Assembly (NCBI GenBank): GCA_963930655.1
Contig: OZ005611.1
Location: forward strand, 23,423,001 to 23,487,000
Direction: 5' to 3'
DNA from: Myrica gale
Lineage: Eukaryota; Streptophyta; Magnoliopsida; Fagales; Myricaceae
Length of the DNA: 64,000 nucleotides
The notes under the pieces are model-generated. The model was given only the letters and a program-made list of their open reading frames with translations, was not told the origin of the DNA and did not search any database. Below are positions 48,020-60,716 of this stretch, piece after piece; within the stretch, counting starts at the first letter, position 1; every line of letters begins with the position of its first letter. The translations under genes were made by a program, and so were the position numbers.

Positions 48020-51000
48020 CTATTTATGACTGCTGGTGCTCTTCTTCTTGAGCAGGCTCCCAAACTTTCCAAGCAAAGGCTTCTTCTTCTTCTTCTGTTG
48101 TTGCGGCTTTGATGGTGAGCTTCCACCATCATCAATGTTTTCTCTAGAAGATACCCCATTTATCTGATCAAAACTCTCGCTACCCTCCACCTTTGTGTCC
48201 ACTTCCTCTTCAAAGGATTCCTGCTCCACTTCTCTCTCTGGTGAACACTCTTTCTTTTCAATTTTGCAGCTCTCCCACATCTTAAATTCAACTTCTACTG
48301 AGTCATCTTCTTTTACTTCCTTTAGTTTTCCATTCACCTTTTCAATTATGGCAGGACTCATTTTTTCAGCCTCAACATTCGAGCAATTATCCTTCTCCTG
48401 TGAGTTTTCTTTTCTAGGATCGTCACATTGATGTGGTGGAAGCTCCGTATTAGGCCTCTCTTCTCTTGCATGTCCATTCTCTTCAGAGAATTCAACCACC
48501 TTTGGAAGCAAATCATAGTCCTTCTCACTGTCTGTAAGATCTCCATTTTCTTCAGTTTGCTTTTTGGCCGTAGCTTCTTCCAGCAACTTAGATAACTCCT
48601 CAACTTTCTTAAGAGAAGCAGCTTCCCTAGTTCGGAGCTCCTCGTTTTCTTGAATTATATTCTGTAGCTCAGTTTCTTTGTCCAACAAACTTTCTTTCAA
48701 TTTCATGCTCTCGACCTTTCCCTTGCCAAGAGCTTCCTGCAAATGAATTACCTCAGTTTCAACTTCCTGTAGGCTCTCCTTCAGCTGAGCTTCTTCCTCC
48801 TTGTTGGCACTAGCTTCTTCCTCGGTTTTCTTCAGCAAATTCACCAGCCTATTTATTTCTTTCTCCCGAGAAGAGTTCTCTTCTTCTGATTGCTTTACAC
48901 AATCCACCAGATGAAGTTCCTTTTGTTGCCACTCAGCCTTGGAGTTTTCAAATTCATTCTTTGATTGCTGAATTGTATTCATAAGGAGATCAATCTCATG
49001 TTTTGCATCACCAAGCATGCTTTCATACTTTTCATTTGTTGCTTTCAAGACCAACCTTAGATCTTCTATCTGGTTCTCATAATTTTCATGATCAACTTGA
49101 CTGGATAACAGTTTTTCTTTGGCTTCTCTTGCTTCTGCAGAGACCTCATGCAACGCTGAAGCTAAGCTTTCCATTGCCTTTTTGGTTTTCTCTTCTTCAT
49201 CCCTGGAATTTTCCAAATCATTAATGAGTTTATTTTTCTCTTCTAATAGAGTCTGAACACTAGAAGCTGCAAGCTTCTCGTTGTTCAAAGCCTGGGCTTT
49301 CTCCTCCATCACAGTGTCAAGCTCAGACTTTAGGCAGTCAACCTTTATGGCCATTGCAGAACTTTCTTCCTTAGCCATACAAAGTCGATGTTCTGATTCC
49401 TCAAGATCCTCTCTCTGTCTTCCAATTGAAATTTCCAACAATCCCACTTTCTCTTTTAGAGAAGCAATTTCAGATTCTGCATCATGCAATAAATCGTTGT
49501 TCCCCTCTAGTTGTTTCATGACTGAATTCAAAGATTCTGATGCAGATCTCTCCAACTTATTTGCTTCCTCGATCCGCATCTCTAATTCTTCAACCCGTTT
49601 TTGCCACTCCTCCATTAGACTATGTGCATAAGATTCAGCCATCTTTGCAGCTTCTAGGTCAACATTAAGCTGCTCAATAGAAGCCTCTATTTCTATCAAC
49701 TTTTCCTCTATGCCTTTCACTTTCTCAAGTTGTTGTTTTAAAGAGTCTATCTCTGATTCAAGCTTCAACACCACTTGGTTGTTTTCACTGGCCTGAGTTT
49801 CAACCTTTGAGTCAAGCAAAGCCTTTAACCGGGTTAACTCAGCCGAGAGAATCTCCACTTTCTCAGCGTGAATCTCTGCTATCTTAGTTGCATCGTCAGC
49901 ATGGCTCAATGCCTGGTTCTTTGCATCACATGTCATGGTCAGTTCATGCTTTACTCTTTGGAGCTCCTGAGAGGTAGATAAAAGAGCAGCCACATCCAAA
50001 GCATGTTGATTCCTCACAGCTTCAAGCTCTTTCTGCCATTCCTCTTCCTTCTTCTGGGCTGTCTCAATTCCTGCCTGCTCCAACTCAACAGCCCGGAACT
50101 TCTCGATCTCTGAATTCTCCTCGGCTCGCTTTTGAGCCACCAAAGCCTCCCTGAGTTTCTCATTTGCTTCTTCAGAAACTCTTTGTGCTTCTTTTAACTC
50201 ATCAATGGCCTTCGCCTTCTCTTTCTCAACCAAAGCTATCTGTTCCTTTGCTTTCTTTAGATCTTCTTGAACAAGGTTCAATTGCACCTGTAACTCTGAT
50301 CCCTTCGCAATCCGTGTAGGTTGTTTCTGAAAATACAGATAAATTATCAGTGAATATCAATATTCACATTGCTCATCCCAAAAGGCATACAAGGGGAGAA
50401 ACTGTTTCGGTTTCAAGAAATATACTCATGATGCAATGGAAATCAAATATGACAAAACTGCCTCTTCAGTTTTGCCTCTTCAGCAGTTCATTCCAGAACA
50501 CCATAAAGAAATTCTCCAAGATTTAGTTCTCATATTCTGTCCAAGAAGACTGAAATAATTAATAATTTGCAAGCCTAACTGCAGAGTAGAGTATTCCGAT
50601 GTTAATAAAGCAGTTTTTTGTCCAAGAACACATCTACTCTATAGGGATTCGGGAAGCTGTGAAATAATTAACAATTGGAAAGCCTTAGGGGAGAGCATTC
50701 TGATTCTATAAAGTAGTTTTCAGTTCTCATTTCCAAGGCTTTTTAGAAGGTCAAAATCCCACACTTTGAAATGGAACAAAACATGCTCAAATAAATGAAG
50801 ATAAACAACATTTGAGATGCATCCTTTCATACTTACTTCAGGTGGGGTAGCAAGTTTTGGTGATCTATGGTCAGTGGTGGGCTTGGAGGTAACCGACCGT
50901 GGGGACCTATCAATTGAAAGGCGCGACTTCTGCAAAGGAGAGGGTGAATCAGTTTCCGATTTAGCCATTCCCTTGCTTGGTCTACCAATTCTTGGAGTTG

Positions 51001-51766
51001 CCGGTGATGCTTTGTGAGGAGTTTCAGATAAAGTAGACCTGTCAAGTGCAAAGTCTCATTGCTCAAAAAAAATAAAAGCAAAGTCTCATAAATACGGTGC
51101 CATACTAAAGAATGCATTCAATGAGAGAGACAATGCAAGAATAGAACATAAATAGTGTGCAAGAAACGCGAACGGAATCAAAAGTAGGATGGATCTAAGC
51201 CAAAATTGGAACTTTGTACAGAAATTTAGCTTCAGAAACACAGCAAATCAAACTCAAACGACAACACCGAAGCACAAATACACACGCAAAAAGATTAAAG
51301 GTAAATTCTACGTGATGATTAGAGGATAATCTGTTCAGGGACAGATCCAAAGCATAAACGCCACAAGGAAAAACACGAATGAACTAGGATCAAGGCTAAG
51401 AACGGAGATAATGAAGAAAACAACATTAACAAAGCTGAGTCAGAAGCAAAGAAAGATGGAGAAGAAGACGCCGTGGAGAAAGACTCCCAAAAATTGAAAC
51501 AAAGAAGAATAAGAACCCCAAAAGAAGATCGTAAATAACAGATCGGACCCACTAATCTTCCAAATAAGAAACCCAAAAAAACTCAAATTGACATCACCCA
51601 CTAATCTTCTAAATAGAAAGGATAAACCAGTGCATCAAAGAACCTCAAAAAACCCAAATCAGATCTCAAGAGATTGACATGAAAAAAAAAAAAAAAAAAA
51701 AGCTTGAGCGTGAAAAAAATCAGAGAAATAAAGGGTTAAACGAACTTACTTGGCTTTGGATGACAT
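48020..51766 (-). CDS. WEB-family coiled-coil protein (At3g02930/At5g16730-like)
   Basis: Three coding exons: 51766-51750 (17 bases), 51038-50837 and 50326-48020; 2526 bases in frame, 841 residues. The tiny first exon encodes MSSKA plus two bases of a split Lys codon, and its donor GTAAGT is strong. Residues 1-80 are basic and Ser/Pro/Thr-rich (TPRIGRPSKG, SRLSIDRSPRS). Residues about 85-640 are a near-continuous coiled coil with heptads of Leu, Glu and Lys. An acidic low-complexity region (about 640-800) follows, then a very basic tail (KKKKKPLLGKFGSLLKKK). This is the layout of WEB (weak chloroplast movement under blue light) family proteins. The family's founding members help light-driven chloroplast positioning; the role of this subgroup is less clear. 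The chloroplast label of its Arabidopsis relatives is annotation, not shown here. Confidence 0.92.
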
Positions 51767-52637
51767 GCTTCTGCTGGTTTCGAAGTTACTCGCAGTAGAA
51801 GAGAAAGTGAGAAAGAATTGCGCTGGCTTGGATACGTGGGTTGCTAAAATGATTGTTGCATTGTACGAGAATGACTAATGTTTCAGATCAGCATAATACG
51901 TCACCATTTCTGTTCTCCTCTCTGAAACAGCAAATGAAGAAGACGTGGATGGAGTTGAACAAGAAGAAGTGGGTGAAGCAGAACAAGCAGTGAAGAAAAT
52001 TACAGAAACACAAACCCAATTATTTTGGGTTGGGTTTCCTGTCTCTTAAGTGGCCACAGCACAACTCAACACACTGGTAGTTGCTCTCTCTCTCCCCCCT
52101 CTAGCTTTTCTGAGAGGTGGGTGCATTTTCGGGTTAAAGGGCATGTGAATGGACCAAAGTGTCCCTAGTCGACGTTACTCGTATCTTTAACCTGTCAAAG
52201 TTATTGGTAACTTTTTTCAGAACGAAGGGAAAAGGGATTATGGGTTTGTCTCCAAAGCGGACCCTGCTTTTCAGGAAAGCCCCAGATGAGCCAGTCATGA
52301 TTTTTTTAGGCTTCCCTGTTAACATATTTTCTATTTTTCTCTTTACAATACAAATAATAATATATTTTTGTTTTTTCCAACAATTATTTCACCTAAAATA
52401 TTTCCATATGTCTAATTTTGGTGCCCACGAGTGTGAACGGCTGATACATTCTCATCTGGTAGATGGATAAATAAATAAGAAAAATCTTAGATATATGTTT
52501 TTCTTTTTAATATCTAGGAGAAATTGTATGTTACAAAGGAGCGAGCCAACTTAATGCATAGGTAAATCTCGAAAAATTAACGCAGGCTCACCCACATTAT
52601 TGTAACTCTCTTTAAGCTGGTTATGATATTAATTTAA

Positions 52638-53041
52638 AGGAATTTAACAATTTAGTCATTGGGTTTTGACTCTTTTAACAGTTTAGTCCTTGAATTTCAA
52701 ATTTCAAATTTAAATCCCTTAGGTTTCATACTTTTGACAATGAGGCTCTTCCGTCAGTCTACAATCCATATGCTTAACGAAGCTCTCTGACACGTCAGCA
52801 ATTTGAAGCGGTCGACCGCTACATGAAGAGGTCTACCGCTTCATGTAGAGGTCGACCGCTCACATTTTACACATATACCCGGTCGACCGTTATATGCTCC
52901 GTTAAGCATATGGACAGCAGACTGACGGAAGGGCCTCATTGTCAAAAGTATGAAACCTAAGGGCTTTAAATTTGAAATTTGAAATTCAAGGACTAAACTG
53001 TTAAAAGGGTCAAAACCCAAAGACTAAATTGCCAATTTCCC
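52638..53041. mobile_element. Foldback element with perfect 9-base target duplication, copy D
   Basis: Starts AGGAATTTAACAATTTAGTC and ends GACTAAATTGCCAATTTCCC; the two arms are inverted over about 130 bases (for example CTCTTCCGTCAGTCT against AGACTGACGGAAGGG). The centre repeats the AAGCGGTCGACCGCTACATG theme three to four times. The target duplication TTAATTTAA is at 52629-52637 and 53042-53050. This is the largest and best preserved copy carrying the core. Confidence 0.82.
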
Positions 53042-53615
53042 TTAATTTAATGAAAAATTGAATTTATAACATGTGCACCTACTCACATAGGCATAGATTT
53101 GCCCTTACCAATGGGGTAGGTCAGACCTGGGTGATATATGTTTTTTTTTGTTATCAATTTCTATATATGTTTTCTCATATTTATTGTTAATTAATACGTG
53201 CAAGCCCTCATAAATTAATAATATTGGTCTGTCATTTTCAAATTAAGTTTTAGCGGAATAATAGTCTTTATATACCACAGAGGTCATCTCTGATCTCTTG
53301 ACTTTTGCCTTGATTAATGCTCACAATAATCTTTGTTAGAAATGCGTCTAGTGTACATTTGAGGGAAAATAAAGTATCATATTCATAGATACCTAAATAA
53401 TCTGACGGAAATTATTTACAATTAGATGTGAATGTGACATCTAGCGACCATAGTGCTGTGCCCAAAAATCATTCATTTGTATACTTCTTAATTGCATTGG
53501 ATCTCAATCATAGTCTTCTCACTTCTGTTGTCAATGAAATCATTAAACGTGTGTAGCTGCAAACACATGGAAAAAAAATCGTTTATCAAACTATCAAGTC
53601 TGTCGCATTGATTTA

Positions 53616-53812
53616 GGGTGGGTTTGTGTGGTAAAATTTTTGGTATCGGGTTTAGTGTTGGTATTGGGTTTAGTGAAAAAGTGAAGAGAGAGGTAATAAT
53701 TTATATTTTTTGTAATTTTTTATATTTTTTTATGGAAGAGAGAGATTATATTGGAATATTTTATTAGGAGAGAGATAAAATTTTGGGAAAAATTTTACAT
53801 CCAAACGCAGCC
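53616..53812. mobile_element. Tourist-like (PIF/Harbinger) MITE
   Basis: The termini GGGTGGGTTTGTGTGG and CCAAACGCAGCC are inverted. The 3-base target duplication TTA is at 53613-53615 and 53813-53815, as expected for PIF/Harbinger. Inside are two copies of GTTGGTATTGGGTTTAGTG-like sequence and GTGAAAAAGTGAAGAGAGAG. Confidence 0.75.
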
Positions 53813-53945
53813 TTAGTGAACTATTAAAATTTATTCATTAATATAAGCTTTCAAATGAAATTTGATTGTCAAAATTATGTCATGTAATTCAAAATTCATC
53901 TAAAAAAAATATTTGGTGTAATTTTTTTCTCAATTCTATATGTGG

Positions 53946-54484
53946 GTTCTTGGGCACCCAACAAATCTCATCTAACTAAACACTCAATTAATTAGTACTT
54001 CAAACTTTCAATAAGAAGTATAGACCATTTTTTTAAGGATAATGCAAAATCGATCCATGTGATATACGCGAAAATCGAATTAGTCTATGTGATAACAAAA
54101 GAATAAAATTAGTCACTATGATTTCACTTTTGTTTCCCGTTAATTCCTCTATTAGTGATTAATTTTATGTTTTTGTGAGATCATAGAGACCAATTTTATG
54201 TTTTTATTATCACAGGAACTAATTTGATTTTCGTGTATATGATATGGACTGATTTTGTATTTATCCAATTTTTTTTCTAACCTAATTTTGATACGCTGTA
54301 CTGCACTGACACCAAATTGGTAAAGTACTGTCGGATCATTGAGGCCTTGTTACACTAAACTATCCAATCGCATTAGATGGCCAAATAAGGAATGATATTA
54401 TCCAATCACAATTGACCCCCGAGATAATGAGACTGTTTTTGTGAAATCCCTTTTATTAATGGTTTTGAGGGCATACATCTAATA
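53946..54484. repeat. First unit of a 539-base tandem duplication (contains a foldback relative)
   Basis: The segment beginning GTTCTTGGGCACCCAA at 53946 recurs at 54485 with the same order of internal landmarks: CTCATCTAACTAAACACTC, a foldback with GATATACGCGAAAATCG arms, CTGCACTGACACCAAATTGG and CATTAGATGGCCAAATAAGG. Both copies differ by scattered substitutions. The second copy is interrupted at 54918. Confidence 0.8.
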
Positions 54485-56540
54485 GTTCTTGGGCACCCAA
54501 TAAATCTCATCTAACTAAACACTCAATTAATTACTACTTCAAACTGTCAATAAGAAGTATAGACCATTTTTTTCGAAGGATAAATGCAAAATCGGTTCAT
54601 GTGATATACGCGAAAATCGAATTAGTCCTTGTGATAACAAAAGAATAAAATTAGTCACTATGATTTCACTTTTGTTTCCCGTTAATTCCTCCGCTAGTGA
54701 CTAATTTTATATTTTTGTGAGATCATATATACTAATTTTATGTTTTTATTATCGCATGAACTAATTCGATTTTCGCGTGTATCTTTTGCATTTATCACTT
54801 TTTTTCTAACCTAATTTGATATGTTGTACTGCACTGACACCAAATTGGTAAAGTACTGTCGGATCATTGAGGCCTTGTTACACTAAAGTATCCAATCGCA
54901 TTAGATGGCCAAATAAGCATCGGCGGAGGGAGGGGGGGCGAACCGGGGCCATTGCCCCGGTTGGCTCCCCCCAAAAATTTGTTTTACATGTATTTTTTTT
55001 TATTTTTTATTTTTTTTATTAGGTTTGCTCCCCTTGGCCAAATAAAAATTATGCTTGCCCCCCTTGCCTGCCTAGATGAATCAGTCCGCCCCCCTTAAAA
55101 CCCAAGCAGCCCAATACCTCAAAATCAAATTAAAAGAATAAGCAGAGAGATATTTATTTATGTCAAAATTTGAAATCCTATATTAACTTGTCGACGTTGT
55201 CGTGAATTTTGCGACGAATATTTCATATACTTCTCCTGATTCCTGATAATCGTTGTGTGTTGTAATAATTGAAATAAATGTTTTCACTATTCTAGTACTG
55301 CTTTTTTTTTGTTCTTTTGTCTTTTATGTTGGACTTGGTTGAGAATTTGGATATCGCAAATACTGAGAAAGGGGGTGGTGTGCTCTTATTGGATAAGTGA
55401 TAATTCAATTATTCAAGTGTGTTGCGTGTCCATCTTTACTTACTAGAAAATCATTGGTTATATTATTTTATTGTCACTATCATCATCTAATTTTATATGT
55501 CTGACTTCTCCACAATTTATGAAAATCCAAAGTTGAAGTAAGACTCATTTTCATCTATCTTTTGTTTGTTTAGGTCTGCTTTTTCATAGCCCATGAGATT
55601 AACTTGTTTTTAATTGTCTTTCTCTAAAGGTGGAACTTCTTTTTCATTGTAATTTGTGACGTTTGGATCAAGTTATAAATCTATTTCTTCAAAATTTTAG
55701 TCATTAATTTAGCCAAGTAATGGGCACTTTGAACTACGATTTTTCTGTTTTCTCATTTTGTAAGGGGAGTAGAATAGTTATTTGGATGTTAAGATTGAAC
55801 TTTTTGTCCAAATTTTTTTTTCTATTATCATTTACCAAGTATGTATTTTCTCCTTGCAATTTCGGGTTATTTTATTGTTGATAGAGATTCCACTCTTGAG
55901 AAGCCCGTGTTCAATAGTACTGTCACACTAAAAAAACTATAGCAAGGCTGAGAAGTATTTTTATGCCATTGGAACCTGGATTCTTTTTGAACTTTGGATA
56001 ATTTGGCTTATTTTTCCAATATGCTTCGATTTGCTATTGTTTCTTTCAAGAATAATAGAAATACAGTAATTGTTTATTTTTCTCATTTATGTGTTATGTT
56101 TTCTTTTTACAGATCCCAACAAATTCAGCAGAACTTATTGAGCATAGGGCACATCCTTTCTGGCAACAAAAATAAGTACTTCATTCATGGAAGTAAAAAG
56201 TTATATTGCTGAAAATACTTTATTTCATTTATGTGTTTTGTTTTACAAAGAATATATATATATATAAATACTTTTGTTTGTGTGATTAGTTGATGCTCTA
56301 TTGGTGTCTTGAACAACAAGAATTTAATCTTTAATGTCACCTCTCAGTATCAGCAAATAGTACAGTACGTGTATTTCAATATATTTAGTGTTTTTAGTCC
56401 TTAATTTTTTTTATACTCTTAAGATATTTTTTTGCATTAAGTAGTAAAAAAAATTTTTTTGTCATTTTTCCTTAAAAGTTTGCCCCCCATTAGTTGGGTT
56501 TCTGGCTCCGCCACTGCAAATAAGGAATGATATTTTTCTG
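54485..56540. repeat. Second unit of the tandem duplication, split by a hAT element
   Basis: It matches the first unit from 54485 to 54917, then resumes after the hAT insertion at 56517 with CAAATAAGGAATGATATT, after which similarity ends at about 56535. Confidence 0.78.
54918..56516. mobile_element. Non-autonomous hAT element, 1.6 kb
   Basis: The 8-base target duplication CAAATAAG is perfect (54910-54917 and 56517-56524). The terminal inverted repeats are CATCGGCGGAGG on the left and, read inward from the right, CAGTGGCGGAGCC. Eight-base duplications with GTGGCGGAG-type ends fit hAT elements of the same class as the dead transposase at 21600-22345. The interior is AT-rich with no transposase frame, so it would need enzyme supplied in trans. 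Confidence 0.85.
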
Positions 56541-57119
56541 TTTTTTTTTTTTTTGTGGGGGTGGGAAGCTGACAAGCCAGCAACCAAGAAGCTTTTCATT
56601 TGCCTTGTGGGTGTCGCAAACGATTGAAAACAATGAGATGCTATTTGGTGGTGGGAGTTTATTTTAAGAAACTTGCAACGCAAAAAAGGTAACCGCTTTA
56701 AAACCCTTTTTACAAGCTTTGTGCGCTATTCCCATTTGATTACTGCTGATCAATTCATATGGTAATTGGTCCATTAATTTGGCACGGTTGGATTCTACCA
56801 AATTGCAAGCGTGGACACATATGGCGGAGAGACGGGTGAGGTAAGAGGATCAGTGACCGGAACTATTATTGAATTTAAATGAGCTAATTTTTAAGGCGAA
56901 ATAAAAAAAAAAAATTATTACGTAATGTAAAAAAAGTATCTTAGAATTAAAATTAATGACTAAAAATATTAAAAATATTGAAACACATGTAACATATTAA
57001 TTGATGAGACTGAGAGGTAGAAATTGGATCATACAAGTCTGTATCTTCTGAAAACGTTACAAAATGACTTTGTTTTCAATAATTTCCTCATTTTACATCT
57101 ATTAAGGTCAATATAGATG

Positions 57120-57357
57120 TTGCAATTCAAGACTCATTTTTCATTGTAACAGTTGTGTTTAGTGACCATCCAAGGCTTTTTTGTGGTGGTGCAACTCTTA
57201 AGCTGGACCAATTAGATCCAGTTGTAGTTGAGGATGAGTCAACACCGTTTGGTATCTCAGAGACTCATAAGAAAGGGTTTTCTGATATCCTTTTGGAGAG
57301 AGAATTGTCTATAATGATACAAGCCGTTAACTTGTTTACAAGACGTGTGGAGTAGAA
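57120..57357 (+). other. Open fragment of unknown origin, possible gene relic
   Basis: A frame ending at 57355 encodes FSDHPRLFCGGATLKLDQLD followed by PVVVEDESTPFGISETHKKG and a stop after TRRVE. It is less AT-biased than its surroundings and has a possible acceptor (TTGTAACAG) at about 57150. I recognise no family and see no partner exon, so a captured gene fragment or chance frame are both possible. Confidence 0.25.
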
Positions 57358-58237
57358 AATTCATAAGATTGTTTGTGCTATTCAGAAAGGTTTGTTTTAA
57401 TTTATCAATAAAGAATTGTCCATAAAGAGTTCATGTTTTGATTTAAAAATGAAAATTAAAAAAAAATGAAAATTTGAATAAATAAAATAAAATAAAACTT
57501 GAAGCGAATAAATAAGTTGATAGATAATTTTGACACTCAAACATCATCTAAATATCTCATCTAGATGTAAGAGTCAAAAATAGGAGGTGGAGAATATCAC
57601 AAATTATATATAATTAACGATAATTTGATGTAAAAAAAAACTTGAAGAGAATAGATAAATTAGTAGATACTTGACAACATAAATAGAGTGAACAAATTTT
57701 TACTTAAAAATAAAAGAACCACAAGTAGTAGCAATTTCATTTGCATACGCGTAAACATTTTATTTTCTTTAAAAAAATTATTTGTCCGCCCTTTTACATG
57801 AAACATAACCGTTCAAATTCTCCCCTCTCTGCTATTACAGTATTCTTGTGCTGAGCTTTAAAGGGGACCGAGACAGATTAGTTATAAAAAAAATTAAACA
57901 TTTTACATTAGCGAACCGGACAAACCCCTAATATCCGACTATAAAGAAGATGCACGAGGTTCACGAGGAGGGAAGCATGCAGAACATGGTTCGTCTCTAT
58001 ATCGTGGTATTTAGATTTTTTATAATTTTTTATCGTTATAATTTTTTTAAAAATAGACATAATAAATAGATTTTATTATAAATTCTATACTTTTCAAAAT
58101 TTTACACAAACAAAATAATATGTAATTTATGTAAATCTCTCTTTAAATGATTCCTTAAAATTCGTGATATATATCCAAGAAACTGATCAGCTAGAAGCAA
58201 TTATCTGTTCACGTAGAAATCTCATGGAGTGTGCTGA

Positions 58238-58412
58238 GGGTGCGTTTGCACAAAATATTTCACAAAATATTTTACTAACTCTTAATAAAATATTATAATA
58301 TAATCTTTCTCTCTCCCATAAAAATATAAAAAATTAATTTTTTTTCACTTTTTCACTAAACCCAATACAACACTAAACTCAATACAAAAAATTTTACAAC
58401 ACAAACATAACC
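58238..58412. mobile_element. Tourist-like MITE with TGA target duplication
   Basis: The ends GGGTGCGTTTGCAC and CACAAACATAACC are inverted. The 3-base flanks TGA stand at 58235-58237 and 58413-58415. The interior includes CACTTTTTCACTAAACCCAA, the reverse complement of the tract in the element at 53616. Confidence 0.68.
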
Positions 58413-60716
58413 TGAGTTGACATGGGAAGACTTCGAGAAAACGTGCTTAGAGCTACCAGCTCCAAAGATCGGAGACCCCAAGAAGGCTGTAGAACGTGAC
58501 AATGATGCTCTACTACTTTTAAAATCAAAACAAATGAGGAAAACTTCAGGCATGCATCTGTAGACTATCAGACGAACGTTATTTTCGAGTTCAAATTATC
58601 AGTTTGAACATAAAATTGTTATTTTATAAAAATAAAATATTAATTTTTATCTAAATTAATACTTCAATCATTACGAGGCAAAAAATATTATTTAACTGTC
58701 TATATAATTAAACTTGGACATGGTATTATACAAAATCATGGAAATTTGTTGTTTTGATATAAATAATATTATACATAATATCCTGTGGAATATTATAATA
58801 ATATTCCAAGACTTTCGAAAGAAAATGAATCATATAGAAGGAAACTTTTTAAGTCATCAAAGCAAAAGTATGGTGCTACGACGAAGTACACACATTTCGA
58901 AGAAAATGAAGGCTTAGACAACAACATTTGGTGATGAATATCCTTGGCATCTTCATCGTGTCGGTCTGCCTATCAAATTCAGTCGAAAAAAAATTACATC
59001 TGCAAGTATTTAAATCACTGATCATAGCAGGCCTCGTCGGTGTTCGCACGACGGATGCCGGAAATAAATCATCCTCTTCGTAATTGTGGCGTTTGTTTTC
59101 ACTATAATATTATTATAAAGGTTAATTACAATTTTTTTATTAGAATTAGCAACTTCATTCTTAAAAACTCTCTTAAACTATGATTAGTAATAGTTCACTC
59201 ACGATTTACATTTACCGTTACGATTCAGTTCTGCACCTATATATATTTTTATATTATGGGAAACATTTTCCGTCCCACATGAACAACACTTTGAAATCTT
59301 TTTTGTGCAAAAATATCAAATTGTTAACACCCATTGATTTTTCAAATTCAATGTCATTCTCAAACAAAAAATAGGATTTGGGCAATTTTTTGTTGGGAGG
59401 TAAAACCACATTTCTCGGGCCAGGTGGAAAAGAGAGTCAATTTGATATTTTCGCACGAGTGTTCCATGTGTTGCTCACTTGTGATGAAAAACGTTGCACA
59501 TGATAACCAGGATGAATCATAACGTAAATCGTAGAATGAATAGATGAATTGTAGCGAGTCAATAGTTTATAAGAATTTTTGAAAATAAAGTTCTAATTTA
59601 AGAAAAAAAATTAAATATAAAAAATATATTTAAATCCTCATACTTTTTATTTTTATTTTATTAATTTACATCTCTCAAAATTTTAACCATCTTACCATTT
59701 CAACACAAAGAACACCGTATCTTCGAAAATTGGGACCATAAGTTTATGAACTCCAACATCAAAAGCTCACAACTTGTACTCTGTCCAGACGGCAACCAAA
59801 TACTTGGATCGAGATTACCATCACTACTGGAAATGAGTTATTAAATGCAAACACAGTAGTAATATATCTGCCACTCTCAGCTGAGGGTCGATCAAGTTTG
59901 CTGTAGGCGATCCAAGTTAAAAGGAGTTTTTTTTTCTAAGCAAGTTAAAAGGAGTTATTTAGCCTCTTGGTAGCCCTAAAGTGTGTTGTTTCAGAAAGCG
60001 TTTTTTCCCCAGAGAAAGATATTCGTCCTTCCAGAGGCAGACTGCTGGGAGTGGCTGAAACTGAGTCTGAGTCCCCTGCCCCACCCATTGAAAGCAAATC
60101 GCACTTTTTCGTTTTCGTTTGGTTGTTAAAAATTTTAGGGTTAAAATGTTAAACGTATTAAAATTGATAAAAAAAAATTGGAAGAGAGATATTTAATGGA
60201 GAGAATGAGATTATATTGTAATTATTTTATTATGTTAAAATTACCATTTTAATAAACAAATATAGCTAGAACACTAAGATCATGTTCATCGAGAAAATTT
60301 AAAAATTTTTAAGAATAATGTGAATATTTAAATGATGTTTTAACTTATTAGCATGTGTGTAAAAATTGTTGAATTATATTAATGTATAAAAAAATAATAT
60401 TAAATTGTATTAATATACCTGTAAAAATAATATTAACAGTATAAATTTATAAAATTCAAATTCTAATTCTAATGAACATGAGAAAGCAATCTTCTTCTGA
60501 TGCTTTGAATTACCTAACCTCGTGGTCCTGCAAGAAACGTACAAAATATCTCTCTCTCGATATGACTGCACCTATATGCCTATTTGTCTATTTACTGTCC
60601 TGTAAGCTTCCAGCAAATCTGCATGGATATTTTCTTCATTTTTTTTTTTGGGTTGGGCCAGTTCGAGCTCTAGAAAACATACTTATTAGACTTCCCTTAA
60701 TAGGCTCTCCATAGGG

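Noticed and set aside
49003..49631. Plus-strand frames opposite the WEB gene
   Set aside because: They are shadows produced by the repetitive Glu/Lys/Leu codons of the coiled coil.
55994..56212. 72-codon frame within the 1.6-kb hAT element
   Set aside because: It does not resemble any hAT transposase region and is likely chance in AT-rich filler.
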